Assembly: GCA_964601505.1 (NCBI GenBank)
Contig: CAZRNR010000013.1
Location: 1-45,805 of the forward strand
Origin: DRWZ01 sp964601505
GTDB taxonomy: Bacteria > Calescibacteriota > Calescibacteriia > Calescibacteriales > Calescibacteriaceae
Reading direction: 5' to 3'
Length of the DNA stretch: 45,805 nt
Both the position numbers and the translations under genes were made by a program. Below, in pieces: positions 17,611 to 25,970 of this stretch. The notes under the pieces are model-generated. The model was given only the letters and a program-made list of their open reading frames with translations. It made no database searches and was not told the DNA's origin. Positions within the stretch are counted from its first letter, which is position 1; the number at the start of each line of letters is the position of its first letter.

Positions 17611-18651
17611 ATGAATAAAAGCTCAAGGATAAGAAATGTTTTGCTTATTTCTTCTTTTCTGATTTTCATTATAGTTGTTGTCGGAGGTTATACGAGACTT
17701 CAGAAAGCTGGGCTTTCAATTACAGAATGGAAGCCTATTTCTGGTGTTGTTCCACCGATTTCACAGGAAGATTGGGAAATGGAATTTGAAAAATATAAAA
17801 AAATAGCTCAATATAGGCTTGTTCATCCCAATATAACACTTTCTGATTTTAAGCGTATTTATTTGATTGAATATTTCCATAGGCTTTTTGCAAGAGCTGT
17901 GGGACTTTTTGTTTTTCTCTCTTTCATTTGGCTTGTTTTTGTAAAGGAGATTAAATCCTTTTGGTTCTTATACTTTATTGTTTTGTTTTTACTTTTTGGA
18001 CTTCAGGGACTTCTGGGGTGGCTGATGGTGAGAACAGGTGTTGTTAATGAAATACCTTTTGTTGATCCAGTTTTCCTTGCTATACATAAACTCTTTGCGA
18101 TGCTTGTTTTCTCTTATGTCTTTTTCGGAGCTTTCCTTGCTGATGATGGTAGTGTGTTCAGAAGATTTGATAACTCCAAAAAGATAAAAAATTTGGCTTT
18201 TCTAGGGATTATGCTTTTTTTGATTCAGGTATTCTTCGGAGCTCTCTTGGCTGGATACAAAGGTGCATTGCTTGCTCCGACATACCCGCATATCAATGGT
18301 GAGATGATCCCTTATTATGTTTTTTCTTCTTTGCCTGTTTTTTCTAATTTCTTCCATAGGCATTTTCCCTGGGTTATCCTTGTGATTTTACTCTTACTTT
18401 TGAAGTATTCAAAGTTTGCTTTTTGGGGGATATTAATTTGGGTTATCCAGTTTTTGCTTGGTCTCTTTACGCTCATTCACTCACGAGCCGGAGAGATACC
18501 TCAAGGATTAGCTCTTCTTCACCAAGCTAACGGTTGGGTTATGTTCTCTTTCTTCCTCTATATGCTTTATTCAACTTTTATCTATCGACCGTATGAAAAA
18601 ATTAAAATTATTTCAGAGCGAAAATTTAAAATTATTTCAGTAAACAGATGA
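17611..18651 (+). CDS. ctaA: Heme A synthase (CtaA/COX15)
   Basis: An integral membrane enzyme of 346 aa that oxidises the C8 methyl of heme O to the formyl of heme A, the cofactor of aa3-type cytochrome oxidases. It resembles the COX15/alphaproteobacterial type: GGYTRLQKAGLSITEWKPI, GVVPPISQEDWEMEFEKYK, then conserved histidines in EYFHRLFAR, IHKLFAML, FHRHFPW and LLHQANGW, spread over about eight membrane segments. Its presence implies a heme A-dependent terminal oxidase encoded elsewhere and hence aerobic respiration. No cta/cox genes are adjacent. Its stop overlaps the start of the next gene (ATGA). Confidence 0.93.
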   Translation: MNKSSRIRNVLLISSFLIFIIVVVGGYTRLQKAGLSITEWKPISGVVPPISQEDWEMEFEKYKKIAQYRLVHPNITLSDFKRIYLIEYFHRLFARAVGLFVFLSFIWLVFVKEIKSFWFLYFIVLFLLFGLQGLLGWLMVRTGVVNEIPFVDPVFLAIHKLFAMLVFSYVFFGAFLADDGSVFRRFDNSKKIKNLAFLGIMLFLIQVFFGALLAGYKGALLAPTYPHINGEMIPYYVFSSLPVFSNFFHRHFPWVILVILLLLLKYSKFAFWGILIWVIQFLLGLFTLIHSRAGEIPQGLALLHQANGWVMFSFFLYMLYSTFIYRPYEKIKIISERKFKIISVNR

Positions 18652-20963
18652 ATAGTGCAAAGATTGATGATTTGAAAAGAGCTTTTTTTGTTAGCTCTGT
18701 TATACCTGCTTATTTTATTATCGTTTTAGGTTTGATTATAGGAATTTTTATTTCATTTGTTAGATTTAACCATGGGGATCTAATTTTTCCCTTTTTTATG
18801 AAGTTCCTTCCTCCAGTTTTCGTTGTTTATTTTTTCTTGCTAAGTTTGTATTTCATTTATACATGGAATAAGGTTCTATTTTTACAGAGTTTGTCATTAA
18901 ATGAATCTGTTAGGCATTTTGTTGAGTTCCCAAGGTTTTTAGGTATTGTTTCTCTCATTTTCTGGTTAGTTGCTTCTATTTCTACTTTTCTTGTGCTTTA
19001 CTTTTTTGAAATTGTTGATAGACTTACAAATGTTTCTCTTTCTATTTTAACTATCGGGCTCGGGCCCATTGTTTCTCTTACCGTTAGAACAAATATGGAA
19101 AGACGATTAGCATCCTTATTCTCTGATTATGAAATAAATCTTAAAGAAGAACCAGATAATCTTATCAAAGATAAGCTTAGGATCAAGACGCTTTACTATA
19201 TTTCTGCTATTTTTTTCGTTTCCGCTTCTATATTGATTGTTTTTTCTGGTGAGTTTATATCAAGAACAATAAAGGATAGTGAATCTGTAAATCTTGTGGA
19301 ATCATATTTTAGGGGAGAGAAAATCTTGGGTCAGATATATTGGAAATTGGAAGATAGACCATCTTTTATAGATGACCATACAAGAAAAGCGATCCTTAAA
19401 AAAGTTCAGAGGGGGGAAAATGTTCTTTATGATTATCTTTCTCCATCGGTCTTTATATTCTCAAAGAGAGGTGAATCTATAGAAGGTATATTTGTTCCAA
19501 TACCTCAGGCAGAGAGTAAAGCCTTGATTATAATTATTTTTCTCATTCTTATTTCAGCTATAGTGCAAGCTATACTCATTCTGACATATAATACATCTTT
19601 TGGTAGGTATCTTATGGAAGCTTTCCTGAGTGCAGGAAGAAAGCTTTGGTTTGGGGGTGATGAGTTTACAAGTTTCAGTGCAAGATTTATTGAGATGAAT
19701 AGAAAATATAAAGATTTAGAAGATAAATACAACAAGGCGAAAGAGGAATACGGTTATATCTTATCGCAGATTTTTTCAGAGTTTATAAGTATTAGAACAA
19801 GAATCAATTCTGTTCTCGGGAGCATAAGGGGGGTAAAAGTTTCAATCAGTAGAATCATTCAAATGAGTGGTAAAGAATCCGAAGATACAGATATTTTGCT
19901 AGATGATTCATTTTCTATACCTTTAGAGCATTTGGAACCATTGGCTAAGAAGCTTAAAGATGTTTCAGTTGTTATTAACGAGTTAAGAATGGAAGTTCAG
20001 AGTCTCTTAAAACAAGTTGAGCTGGGGCTTCATGCTTCATATATTCCAGTAGAAGAGAAACTTATAGGTAGTACATTTTCTGTTGCGGAAGCCTCCATAA
20101 TTAAGAGGATGGAAATGGTAAGCAGTACTATGAGAGAACTTGATGTCTCTATATCTAACACATCAGATGCCTTGAAATCTATTCATCAGAACATATCAAA
20201 GTTCAGGGAACTTATTAAGTTTATAGATGGAATATTGTTAGATGCTGATAGATTAAAGAAAAAGCTTTTCGTCTTATCAATGAACATATCAATAGTTTCT
20301 GGAAAGGTCGTTCAGGAAGAAATAATGGAAGAACTTTCTGCGGTAGCAAAACAGATGTCCTCACTTCTTTCAGATGATCTGAGAAAAGTTGAAGTGGGTC
20401 TCAAGAATCTTGGATCACATGTCAGAAACTATGTCAGTGGTTTATCTTCATCGGAAACAGTTGATATTGGTGAAAATTATGTTGTTTCTGCCAAGGGTAT
20501 AGCCGGTAGGATAGATGATATGTTTGATTATATGCAAAATGAAATTAAACAAATTATTGAACAAAGTAATGATATGAGAAAAAATCTGAAAGATATGAGT
20601 GATTTGGTAAGAAATCTTACATTGGTTGTAGGAAAGGTTCGTGATTCGCTAAATAAATTAGATGGTTTGACAATTAGTTCTCAACAAGATATTGAAAAAA
20701 CATTGTCATCTATATCAGAGCTTACAGAACGAATATCCTCGGTCGCCTCATCTGTTGAGAAATTCCGTAGGGAAACTAAAAGCGCTATTGAGAGATATAA
20801 AAATGTTCTATCTGAATTCGGTTTGCTTATGAAAAATTTAAGAAATGAAATAGTGAAAATTCAAGAATCGTATGATAAAGTTGAATCCGTGTTATCTAAA
20901 ATTGCATCAGATGTAGAGAATATAACGGAAAAGCTTCAGGAATCAATGAATAGATTGTCTTAG
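18648..20963 (+). CDS. Six-TM sensor with a divergent chemoreceptor-like coiled-coil tail
   Basis: A 771-aa protein. Membrane segments lie near residues 13-38, 52-71, 97-120, 126-146, 181-201 and 288-310. Residues ~202-287 would be an extracytoplasmic loop. Residues ~311-771 are almost continuous heptad-type coiled coil. Near residues 525-565 the segment DADRLKKKLFVLSMNISIVSG, continuing into EEIMEELSAVAKQMS, lines up with the hairpin tip of methyl-accepting chemotaxis proteins (consensus QTNLLALNAAIEAARAGE...FAVVAEEVRKLA). Many contact residues have changed, including the conserved EAARAGE. I infer a degenerate or specialised chemoreceptor. Start overlaps ctaA by four bases, so the two are probably co-transcribed. 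Confidence 0.6.
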   Translation: MNSAKIDDLKRAFFVSSVIPAYFIIVLGLIIGIFISFVRFNHGDLIFPFFMKFLPPVFVVYFFLLSLYFIYTWNKVLFLQSLSLNESVRHFVEFPRFLGIVSLIFWLVASISTFLVLYFFEIVDRLTNVSLSILTIGLGPIVSLTVRTNMERRLASLFSDYEINLKEEPDNLIKDKLRIKTLYYISAIFFVSASILIVFSGEFISRTIKDSESVNLVESYFRGEKILGQIYWKLEDRPSFIDDHTRKAILKKVQRGENVLYDYLSPSVFIFSKRGESIEGIFVPIPQAESKALIIIIFLILISAIVQAILILTYNTSFGRYLMEAFLSAGRKLWFGGDEFTSFSARFIEMNRKYKDLEDKYNKAKEEYGYILSQIFSEFISIRTRINSVLGSIRGVKVSISRIIQMSGKESEDTDILLDDSFSIPLEHLEPLAKKLKDVSVVINELRMEVQSLLKQVELGLHASYIPVEEKLIGSTFSVAEASIIKRMEMVSSTMRELDVSISNTSDALKSIHQNISKFRELIKFIDGILLDADRLKKKLFVLSMNISIVSGKVVQEEIMEELSAVAKQMSSLLSDDLRKVEVGLKNLGSHVRNYVSGLSSSETVDIGENYVVSAKGIAGRIDDMFDYMQNEIKQIIEQSNDMRKNLKDMSDLVRNLTLVVGKVRDSLNKLDGLTISSQQDIEKTLSSISELTERISSVASSVEKFRRETKSAIERYKNVLSEFGLLMKNLRNEIVKIQESYDKVESVLSKIASDVENITEKLQESMNRLS

Positions 20964-20978
20964 TTTCTATCCACTTTC

Positions 20979-21761
20979 TCATATGTCAACATGTTTTTTC
21001 TTTCTTCTGTTCAATATCTTTAGGCTTAAGAATAAAAAAGATATTAATCCAAGTATAAATATTACCGATGGGCCGGTCGGGTAATCTAGTTCTAATGATA
21101 TTATAAAACCTACGAGGTTTGCAGAAACTCCAAGTATCCAACCAGTGATTAATTTTGATTTGAAAGTTTTGAGTATTAAGTTAGTACAGAATGTAGGAAT
21201 AACCAGATATGAAAAAACAAGAAGTACTCCGCCTTTGGAAACCGAGGAAGAAACCACAAGACTAAACGCAAGGTAGAAAATGAACTCGTAGAGGAATGAA
21301 TCCTTTTTGATTATTTTTTCAATTAAAAAATGCCCTATGCCAACGGATAAATATATCGATGACCCAGATAGAACATCTTTTATATTGATAAATAGGATGT
21401 TACCTACGATTATTTCTTTTATGCCGTGAATTTCGTATTCTGGCATCCTGCTGAGTATTATTACTGATACCGCACTTGAGAAAGCATATATTATCCCTAC
21501 GAAAGATTCTTTTATTTCTATACTGTATTTCCTTATGAAAGATAAAAAAACTCCAGCTATTGCAGATAGGACAACTCCAAGAATATAGGAAATCTTCTCA
21601 AGACCAAGAAGATAGGAAAGTGTTATACCTAAGGCTGATACCTGTGCTATCGCTATATCGGAAAAAATTACACCCCTTTCAAATATTTTCAAACCGAAAT
21701 ATACATGAATGAATATGAGGGATATGCTCAACAAGAAAGAGGGTAATATTATATCTATCAT
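20979..21761 (-). CDS. znuB: Metal ABC transporter permease (ZnuB/MntB, ABC-3 family)
   Basis: A 260-aa inner-membrane permease with about eight hydrophobic segments. The family features FERGVIFSDIAIAQVSALG (N-terminal coupling region with the usual D-A-Q pattern) and SKGGVLLVFSYLVIPTFCTNLI near the C-terminal third are clear. It would move zinc (or manganese/iron) delivered by the adjacent binding protein. The start ATG overlaps the znuA stop. The ATPase (ZnuC) is not next to it or anywhere in the window. Confidence 0.9.
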   Translation of the reverse strand: MIDIILPSFLLSISLIFIHVYFGLKIFERGVIFSDIAIAQVSALGITLSYLLGLEKISYILGVVLSAIAGVFLSFIRKYSIEIKESFVGIIYAFSSAVSVIILSRMPEYEIHGIKEIIVGNILFINIKDVLSGSSIYLSVGIGHFLIEKIIKKDSFLYEFIFYLAFSLVVSSSVSKGGVLLVFSYLVIPTFCTNLILKTFKSKLITGWILGVSANLVGFIISLELDYPTGPSVIFILGLISFLFLSLKILNRRKKKHVDI

Positions 21762-22711
21762 TTGAGCCCATCAATTAACTTTTTTGTATTGTAGATAAGA
21801 AGATTTTTATAATCGCTTATATCTTTGATTTTTGGAACACAATCTTGGTAAATTTCAACTGGTTTTGCTTGTGTTCTTTCAGATATGAATCTTATCTGCG
21901 ATATAGGTTGGAATGGCTCATATAATATTACTTTTACATTATTCTCTCTTATCGTATTTATTACCTTTTGAACTTGTGAAGGGGTAGGAGGAATTCCCGG
22001 TGCAGGTTCTAAAAATTCTATTACTTCAAAGCCCAGAAACTTTTCAAAGTATCTCCAGGAGTTATGATACGCAACTACTTTGACACCATAAAAGTTCTTG
22101 AACATGTCTCTCAGCTCGCTCACTAACTTTTCTATCTCTGATCTAAAATCGCTATATCGCTGTAGAAAATAATCCTTTTTATCAGGATTTTCTTCGGATA
22201 GCTTATTAGCTATTGTTTCTGCTATCTTCAATGCATTTTCTGGAAGCAACCAATAGTGGGGATTACCTTCAGGGTGTATATCTCCTGTTCTGATCTGACC
22301 AATATTATACTCTGGAATTTCAAGAATTTCTAATCTATCGTAAGTTATGATAAACCCTTTGGATCCTGGATATATTTTTGAATTTCCTGAAGAGTCTATC
22401 ATTGACATAAACCATGTATCTAATCTCATACCAACTGGTATTACATAATCTGCTCTGGAAAGGTGGTAAAGGAAAGATGGTCTTGGTTCAATTTTGTGAA
22501 GATCAAACCTACCGTCGCCTATTGATATTACTTCTCCACTTTCTCCTAATATCTCTCTCGCAATAGACCCTAATGAGCAAATAGATGTAATAATCCTTAA
22601 CTCTTTTGCATATAACTCCTGAGAGTAGGAGAAAATCAAGTATATCAAAAAAGTAGTAAAGATGACGCTATGTATGGATTTTTTCTCTTTTTTATCCTTC
22701 ATGATTCCCAT
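21758..22711 (-). CDS. znuA: Metal-binding periplasmic protein of an ABC transporter (ZnuA type)
   Basis: A cluster A-I solute-binding protein of about 317 aa. The likely metal ligands are the His of LHKIEPRPS, the His of GNPHYWLLP, the His of AYHNSWRYFEKFLGFE, and an acidic residue in VILYEPFQPISQI. There is no His-rich loop in this protein. The EPAPGIPPTPSQV segment is typical of the family. The open frame starts at a TTG (22729) that lies inside a GAGGAGG ribosome binding site, so the ATG at 22711, nine bases beyond that box, is preferred. A signal peptide or anchor is near residues 13-37. It directly follows the outer-membrane gene. Confidence 0.88.
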   Translation of the reverse strand: MGIMKDKKEKKSIHSVIFTTFLIYLIFSYSQELYAKELRIITSICSLGSIAREILGESGEVISIGDGRFDLHKIEPRPSFLYHLSRADYVIPVGMRLDTWFMSMIDSSGNSKIYPGSKGFIITYDRLEILEIPEYNIGQIRTGDIHPEGNPHYWLLPENALKIAETIANKLSEENPDKKDYFLQRYSDFRSEIEKLVSELRDMFKNFYGVKVVAYHNSWRYFEKFLGFEVIEFLEPAPGIPPTPSQVQKVINTIRENNVKVILYEPFQPISQIRFISERTQAKPVEIYQDCVPKIKDISDYKNLLIYNTKKLIDGLK

Positions 22712-22729
22712 TTTTTCCATCCTCCTCAA

Positions 22730-23815
22730 TCAGAATTGTAAAACATGTCCATGAGGACCTATCGCAAATATGAATTGTAGGAATATAATATGTTTTGTAG
22801 AGATTTCTTCAGAATGATCTTCTTCACCATGCGAGCTTAGAAATTTTATTCCATACTGTATCCTAAACTTTGTAGTTTCTGTTATAAGTAATGAGAATAT
22901 TGGATTAAGACCTATTAGTTCTCTATTCAAGAAATCAAACCTTAACCCTCCTTGCCATCTTGGATTTGAGTAAAACAAAGAACTGTATAATCCCAAAAAC
23001 TCAAGAGATTCTCTGATTTTTATAATAGGTTCAGTTATAAACTGTATTTTATCTTTTGGAGTTGCTCTTATAAAAGATACATCCATGCCTGTGAAGCTTG
23101 ATAATTTTCTTTCAGAATTCTCTACGAGTATTCCAGCAACTGAACTTAATCCAATATGTATTTCAGAGAATTCCTCAACTGAAAAGGAAGAGAATAACCT
23201 TCCTGAATAAAAGACATCTTCAAAGGGTCCAGTAAACTTTCTCCATACTCCACCTTCTATCCTAAAGGTAGCAAAAGGTGCTGGTAGATTTAAGAATATA
23301 TTCCCACCATCTCCTATAAGGTTTTCTTCACCAAAAGATTTTTGTAGCACATCAGGTATATCAACGTATAGCCATTGTTCTGGGTGAAGTGGATTGAATT
23401 TTCCAAAGTCTGTATATTTTCTACCAAGCCTACCGCCAAGAGGACCAATTATCTGAAGGAAGGTGATGTATCCCTCCTCAAAGTTTAGGCCTGATCCATG
23501 TCCAGTATCATGTTTATGCTCAGTATCATCTTTTCCATGCTCGGTATCATCTTTGTGCTCAGTACCCATATGAGCTGAAGCAAAAACATCTATTCTTATT
23601 TTAGGGTGTATGTATCCTTGGATTCCAAGTTCAAATTCTCTTATCATAAAGTCATTTTTGAACTTTCTTTCTATTATTGATTGATTTACTATGTCTCCAA
23701 CCAAGGAAATATCAGGGAGTAAAAGAGCTTTGCCTCTTAAAAATTCTTGCTTTAATTCTATCTGTGGCTGATTAGCCACTTGTTGGCTTAAAAAGACTAA
23801 TAAAAGTATAAACAT
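22730..23815 (-). CDS. His-rich outer-membrane protein of the metal-uptake cluster
   Basis: A 361-aa exported protein with signal peptide (about residues 1-14) and a beta-rich porin-like body ending in the aromatic residue Phe (GHVLQF), as expected for barrel insertion. Residues 82-107 are a charged loop with six histidines and repeated DDTEH units. The coding DNA there is an imperfect tandem repeat (about 23495-23570). Its place directly before znuA and znuB suggests that the loop captures zinc or a similar metal at the cell surface. It is not a TonB-dependent receptor: no plug domain and too short. A strong AGGAGGT box precedes the ATG. Confidence 0.7.
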   Translation of the reverse strand: MFILLLVFLSQQVANQPQIELKQEFLRGKALLLPDISLVGDIVNQSIIERKFKNDFMIREFELGIQGYIHPKIRIDVFASAHMGTEHKDDTEHGKDDTEHKHDTGHGSGLNFEEGYITFLQIIGPLGGRLGRKYTDFGKFNPLHPEQWLYVDIPDVLQKSFGEENLIGDGGNIFLNLPAPFATFRIEGGVWRKFTGPFEDVFYSGRLFSSFSVEEFSEIHIGLSSVAGILVENSERKLSSFTGMDVSFIRATPKDKIQFITEPIIKIRESLEFLGLYSSLFYSNPRWQGGLRFDFLNRELIGLNPIFSLLITETTKFRIQYGIKFLSSHGEEDHSEEISTKHIIFLQFIFAIGPHGHVLQF

Positions 23816-23871
23816 CTTTTTACCTCCTTTTTTGATTTTTTATATTTGTTTGTTGTTGTTTTAGATTCTGT

Positions 23872-23887
23872 TCAGATAATAATCTGA
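23872..23887. promoter_or_regulatory. 16-bp perfect inverted repeat upstream of the His-rich outer-membrane gene
   Basis: TCAGAT-AATA-ATCTGA is a perfect 6-bp inverted repeat lying 57-72 bases before the outer-membrane gene, in the only sizeable gap (78 bases) of the cluster. The size and AT-rich centre fit a dimeric repressor such as a Fur/Zur-family regulator, but the sequence is not a textbook Zur box. Confidence 0.35.
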
Positions 23888-23893
23888 GTTTTA

Positions 23894-24172
23894 TCAGATA
23901 AACGATGGTGGAGCTCTTGGGATATTTTTTGATTTTACTTCTATTTCTCTTGGAATTTCCTTTATTTCTTCTATCGTGTATTTTTCTTCAAGGCTATATA
24001 AAGATGAAAGATCTGATTGAACATGTTCAGGTTTATCTATCCCGTTTCTTACATTAGATACACAAAAAGCACATGTGTTTTCTATACCTTTATTGTGTTT
24101 ATGAGAAATTTCAAAGAAGGTAAATCTGGATAAGATAAGAAGAAAAGTCAAAGATGAAATTAAGATTTTCAT
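23894..24172 (-). CDS. Small exported Cys/His protein of the metal cluster
   Basis: A 92-aa protein with a signal peptide (about residues 1-20), then HKHNKGIENTCAFC (H24, H26, C34, C37), a charged middle, and a C-terminus RAPPSFI. From memory, small exported proteins with a His/CxxC patch and an R(A/G)PP tail are common next to outer-membrane metal receptors and copper or zinc genes in proteobacteria (DUF2946/CopL-like). I did not verify family membership. The CxxC and histidines are plausible ligands for a transferred metal. It lies between a PilO-like gene (25-base gap) and the His-rich outer-membrane gene. Confidence 0.65.
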   Translation of the reverse strand: MKILISSLTFLLILSRFTFFEISHKHNKGIENTCAFCVSNVRNGIDKPEHVQSDLSSLYSLEEKYTIEEIKEIPREIEVKSKNIPRAPPSFI

Positions 24173-24197
24173 AGAAATCTCAATATTTTATTATAGT

Positions 24198-24713
24198 TTA
24201 TAGCTCTTCGCTATTTTCAATAATTTTTATGTTTTCAGGCTTGTTTTCCCATTCCCAGTATTCAAGAATAACTTTCGTCTCTGGTTCATTACTTGTTCTT
24301 TTTATTTCAATTTTCTTTATACTACATATACTTTTAGAATCGTGGATTTCTTTGAAAAAGGAGACTATTTCATCAAATTTCACTGAAAGCTTTATTTCAT
24401 AAGCTTTTTTTACAAAACATAAATTATCCTCTTTTATGCATTCTGTGTTTTCTGATTTCTTTTCTGCAGACAATATTTCAAAATCTTGTAATGAGAAATC
24501 TTGAATTTCTTTTATTTTATTTCTGAGTTCTTTTGTTTCAATTTCTATTTTTTTTATGTTCTTTATTTCTTCTCTCGTCTCTTCAAGAAGTCTTTCATAG
24601 TTTTGTTTTTCACTTTTGAATTCAATATATCTTGATATCTCTGGGAATACAAGAAGCCTTATAAGAACTATGGAGATCAGAATAAGGAAAAGCTTTACCG
24701 TCCTTGGATTCAT
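24198..24713 (-). CDS. PilO/GspM-like single-pass membrane protein
   Basis: A 171-aa protein with one N-terminal membrane segment (residues ~7-24), a coiled coil (~30-75) rich in Glu and Lys, and an alpha/beta domain at the end (SVKFDEIVSFFKEIHDS...IKKIEIKR). This layout is that of PilO and GspM, inner-membrane alignment proteins of type IV pili and type II secretion. Sequence identity is not visible to me, so the call rests on architecture. No PilM or PilN lies adjacent. Its neighbours are a recombination-type gene 4 bases upstream and a metal cluster downstream, an unusual setting. Confidence 0.5.
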   Translation of the reverse strand: MNPRTVKLFLILISIVLIRLLVFPEISRYIEFKSEKQNYERLLEETREEIKNIKKIEIETKELRNKIKEIQDFSLQDFEILSAEKKSENTECIKEDNLCFVKKAYEIKLSVKFDEIVSFFKEIHDSKSICSIKKIEIKRTSNEPETKVILEYWEWENKPENIKIIENSEEL

Positions 24714-24717
24714 AACT

Positions 24718-25467
24718 TCAGAATATAACTTCTTCTGTTTTCTCCTTTCTCATTGAGTTTAGAAAATCTACCAATTCTGTGAGTTGCTTTGTGTCAAGGT
24801 CTGTAATTTTGAACTGTTGCTTTTCATCCAAACCAAAATGTTTTTTTATCTTTGAAAATATTTCATACCTTGGAATGTTTTCGCTGATTTCCTTTATCAT
24901 TTCAAATATTTGTGAGACAATCAGATTTTTATCTGCTGCGACTGGTTTGGAGCTTTCAATTTTTTTCTTTTCATCCAATTTTTGTTTTCCGATCTCCTCT
25001 GTTTCATATTCTCTCGTTTCGTAATCAGCAAATTCGTCTTCTTCAAAATCTACTCCAACAAGGTCAGCTATAGCTTTATTTATCGCTCTTGTTTGTGCTA
25101 TGGAGGATAAGATGTATTCGTTCATAGATGATTTCCCAGGCTCATCAGATGAGCATATCCCAACTGCTTCGGATGTTATCCCTGACTGAGTATATACCCT
25201 TGCTTTGCAGATATATATTATTTTGTCTCCGTCTTTCTCTCTCCTGACCTCGATTATTTCACTTGATATTCCAAAGAAAAGTTTTATCTTTCTCCATCCA
25301 GATTTTAATATGATTTTCCTTCTCCTCAACTCCTTTGTTTTTTTATCTCTTATTACTACCTCTGCAAAGTCTTCTGGCGAAAGTATTTTGCTCTTTGCTA
25401 TTTTAAACTCATCAAAAACTTTTAATCTATCCTCAAATGTTTCTCTCATTTTTTCTGGTTTTTCCAT
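24718..25467 (-). CDS. Phage-like protein with a GWRK...RAINKAIADLVG domain, possibly DNA annealing
   Basis: A 249-aa soluble protein. Residues ~55-150 contain SGWRKIKLFFGISSEIIE, an alternating beta region, SSIAQTRAINKAIADLVGVD, and an acidic linker. From memory, proteins of phages and archaeal viruses carry the same pattern (GWRK..., then TRA-NRAI-DLVG) and are discussed as single-strand annealing or DNA-binding proteins. I cannot confirm this without a search. The C-terminal ~60 residues form a separate small helical domain. It is the first gene of the minus-strand cluster, and a Fur-box-like site lies 24-42 bases before its start. Confidence 0.45.
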   Translation of the reverse strand: MEKPEKMRETFEDRLKVFDEFKIAKSKILSPEDFAEVVIRDKKTKELRRRKIILKSGWRKIKLFFGISSEIIEVRREKDGDKIIYICKARVYTQSGITSEAVGICSSDEPGKSSMNEYILSSIAQTRAINKAIADLVGVDFEEDEFADYETREYETEEIGKQKLDEKKKIESSKPVAADKNLIVSQIFEMIKEISENIPRYEIFSKIKKHFGLDEKQQFKITDLDTKQLTELVDFLNSMRKEKTEEVIF

Positions 25468-25490
25468 TTTTCTTATTTTCCTTTAATTTT

Positions 25491-25509
25491 AACGATCATT
25501 ATCATTTTC
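25491..25509 (-). promoter_or_regulatory. Fur-box-like operator at the head of the metal cluster
   Basis: Read on the minus strand, GAAAATGATAATGATCGTT matches the 19-bp Fur consensus (GATAATGATAATCATTATC) at 14 positions. It lies just upstream of the first gene of the six-gene run that ends in znuA-znuB. Fur-family regulators (Fur, Zur, Mur) use related sites, so metal control of the whole run is plausible. AT-rich surroundings raise the chance of a random match. Confidence 0.4.
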
Positions 25510-25970
25510 TATCTATATAACAAAATAATTTATATTTTTTTTATATTTATCTATCTAAATATTATTTATTTTTTATAATTTTAATCGTATTATAAAAAAT
25601 TCCAGAGCTAATCTTGTAGTATTAGGATGTGTAATTCATAGTATTATTTTATTTGATGATTTATTGCGATAGTTCATTGTTTGATAGAAAAAAGGGAGAG
25701 TAGTTTCATTTGAAATTAATCCCTGAAGCTCAAAGCTGTATGTCGTAGGTTAGAATTGACAAAGTATAGGAAAAATAATAAATGTAAGACTCATTAGGTG
25801 AAATATTAATTGACAGAGTAATACACTGATTGTAAGATGTTATCAAATAAGTTCCTGTTAAAGCACCTACGAATTGTCAGCTATCAGAAAAAGGTGTATT
25901 TTGGTCACCTTACATATTTGTTGCAAAGATATAAAATCGTGCATAGGGAATTTCAGCAGTGCGAAAAAGT
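25510..25970. other. AT-rich intergenic region with an orphan promoter and a hairpin
   Basis: No protein gene is supported. A good sigma-70 promoter on the plus strand (listed separately) is followed by a 6-bp hairpin (AAGGTG-N9-CACCTT, 25891-25911). The predicted transcript would run into the 3' end of the DUF1703-type gene as antisense RNA. Confidence 0.4.
25810..25838 (+). promoter_or_regulatory. Orphan sigma-70 promoter
   Basis: TTGACA (25810-25815), a 17-base spacer and TAAGAT (25833-25838) form a near-consensus promoter. No plus-strand gene follows. A start near 25845 would give a short RNA containing the hairpin at 25891-25911, antisense to the end of the neighbouring minus-strand gene. 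Confidence 0.4.
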
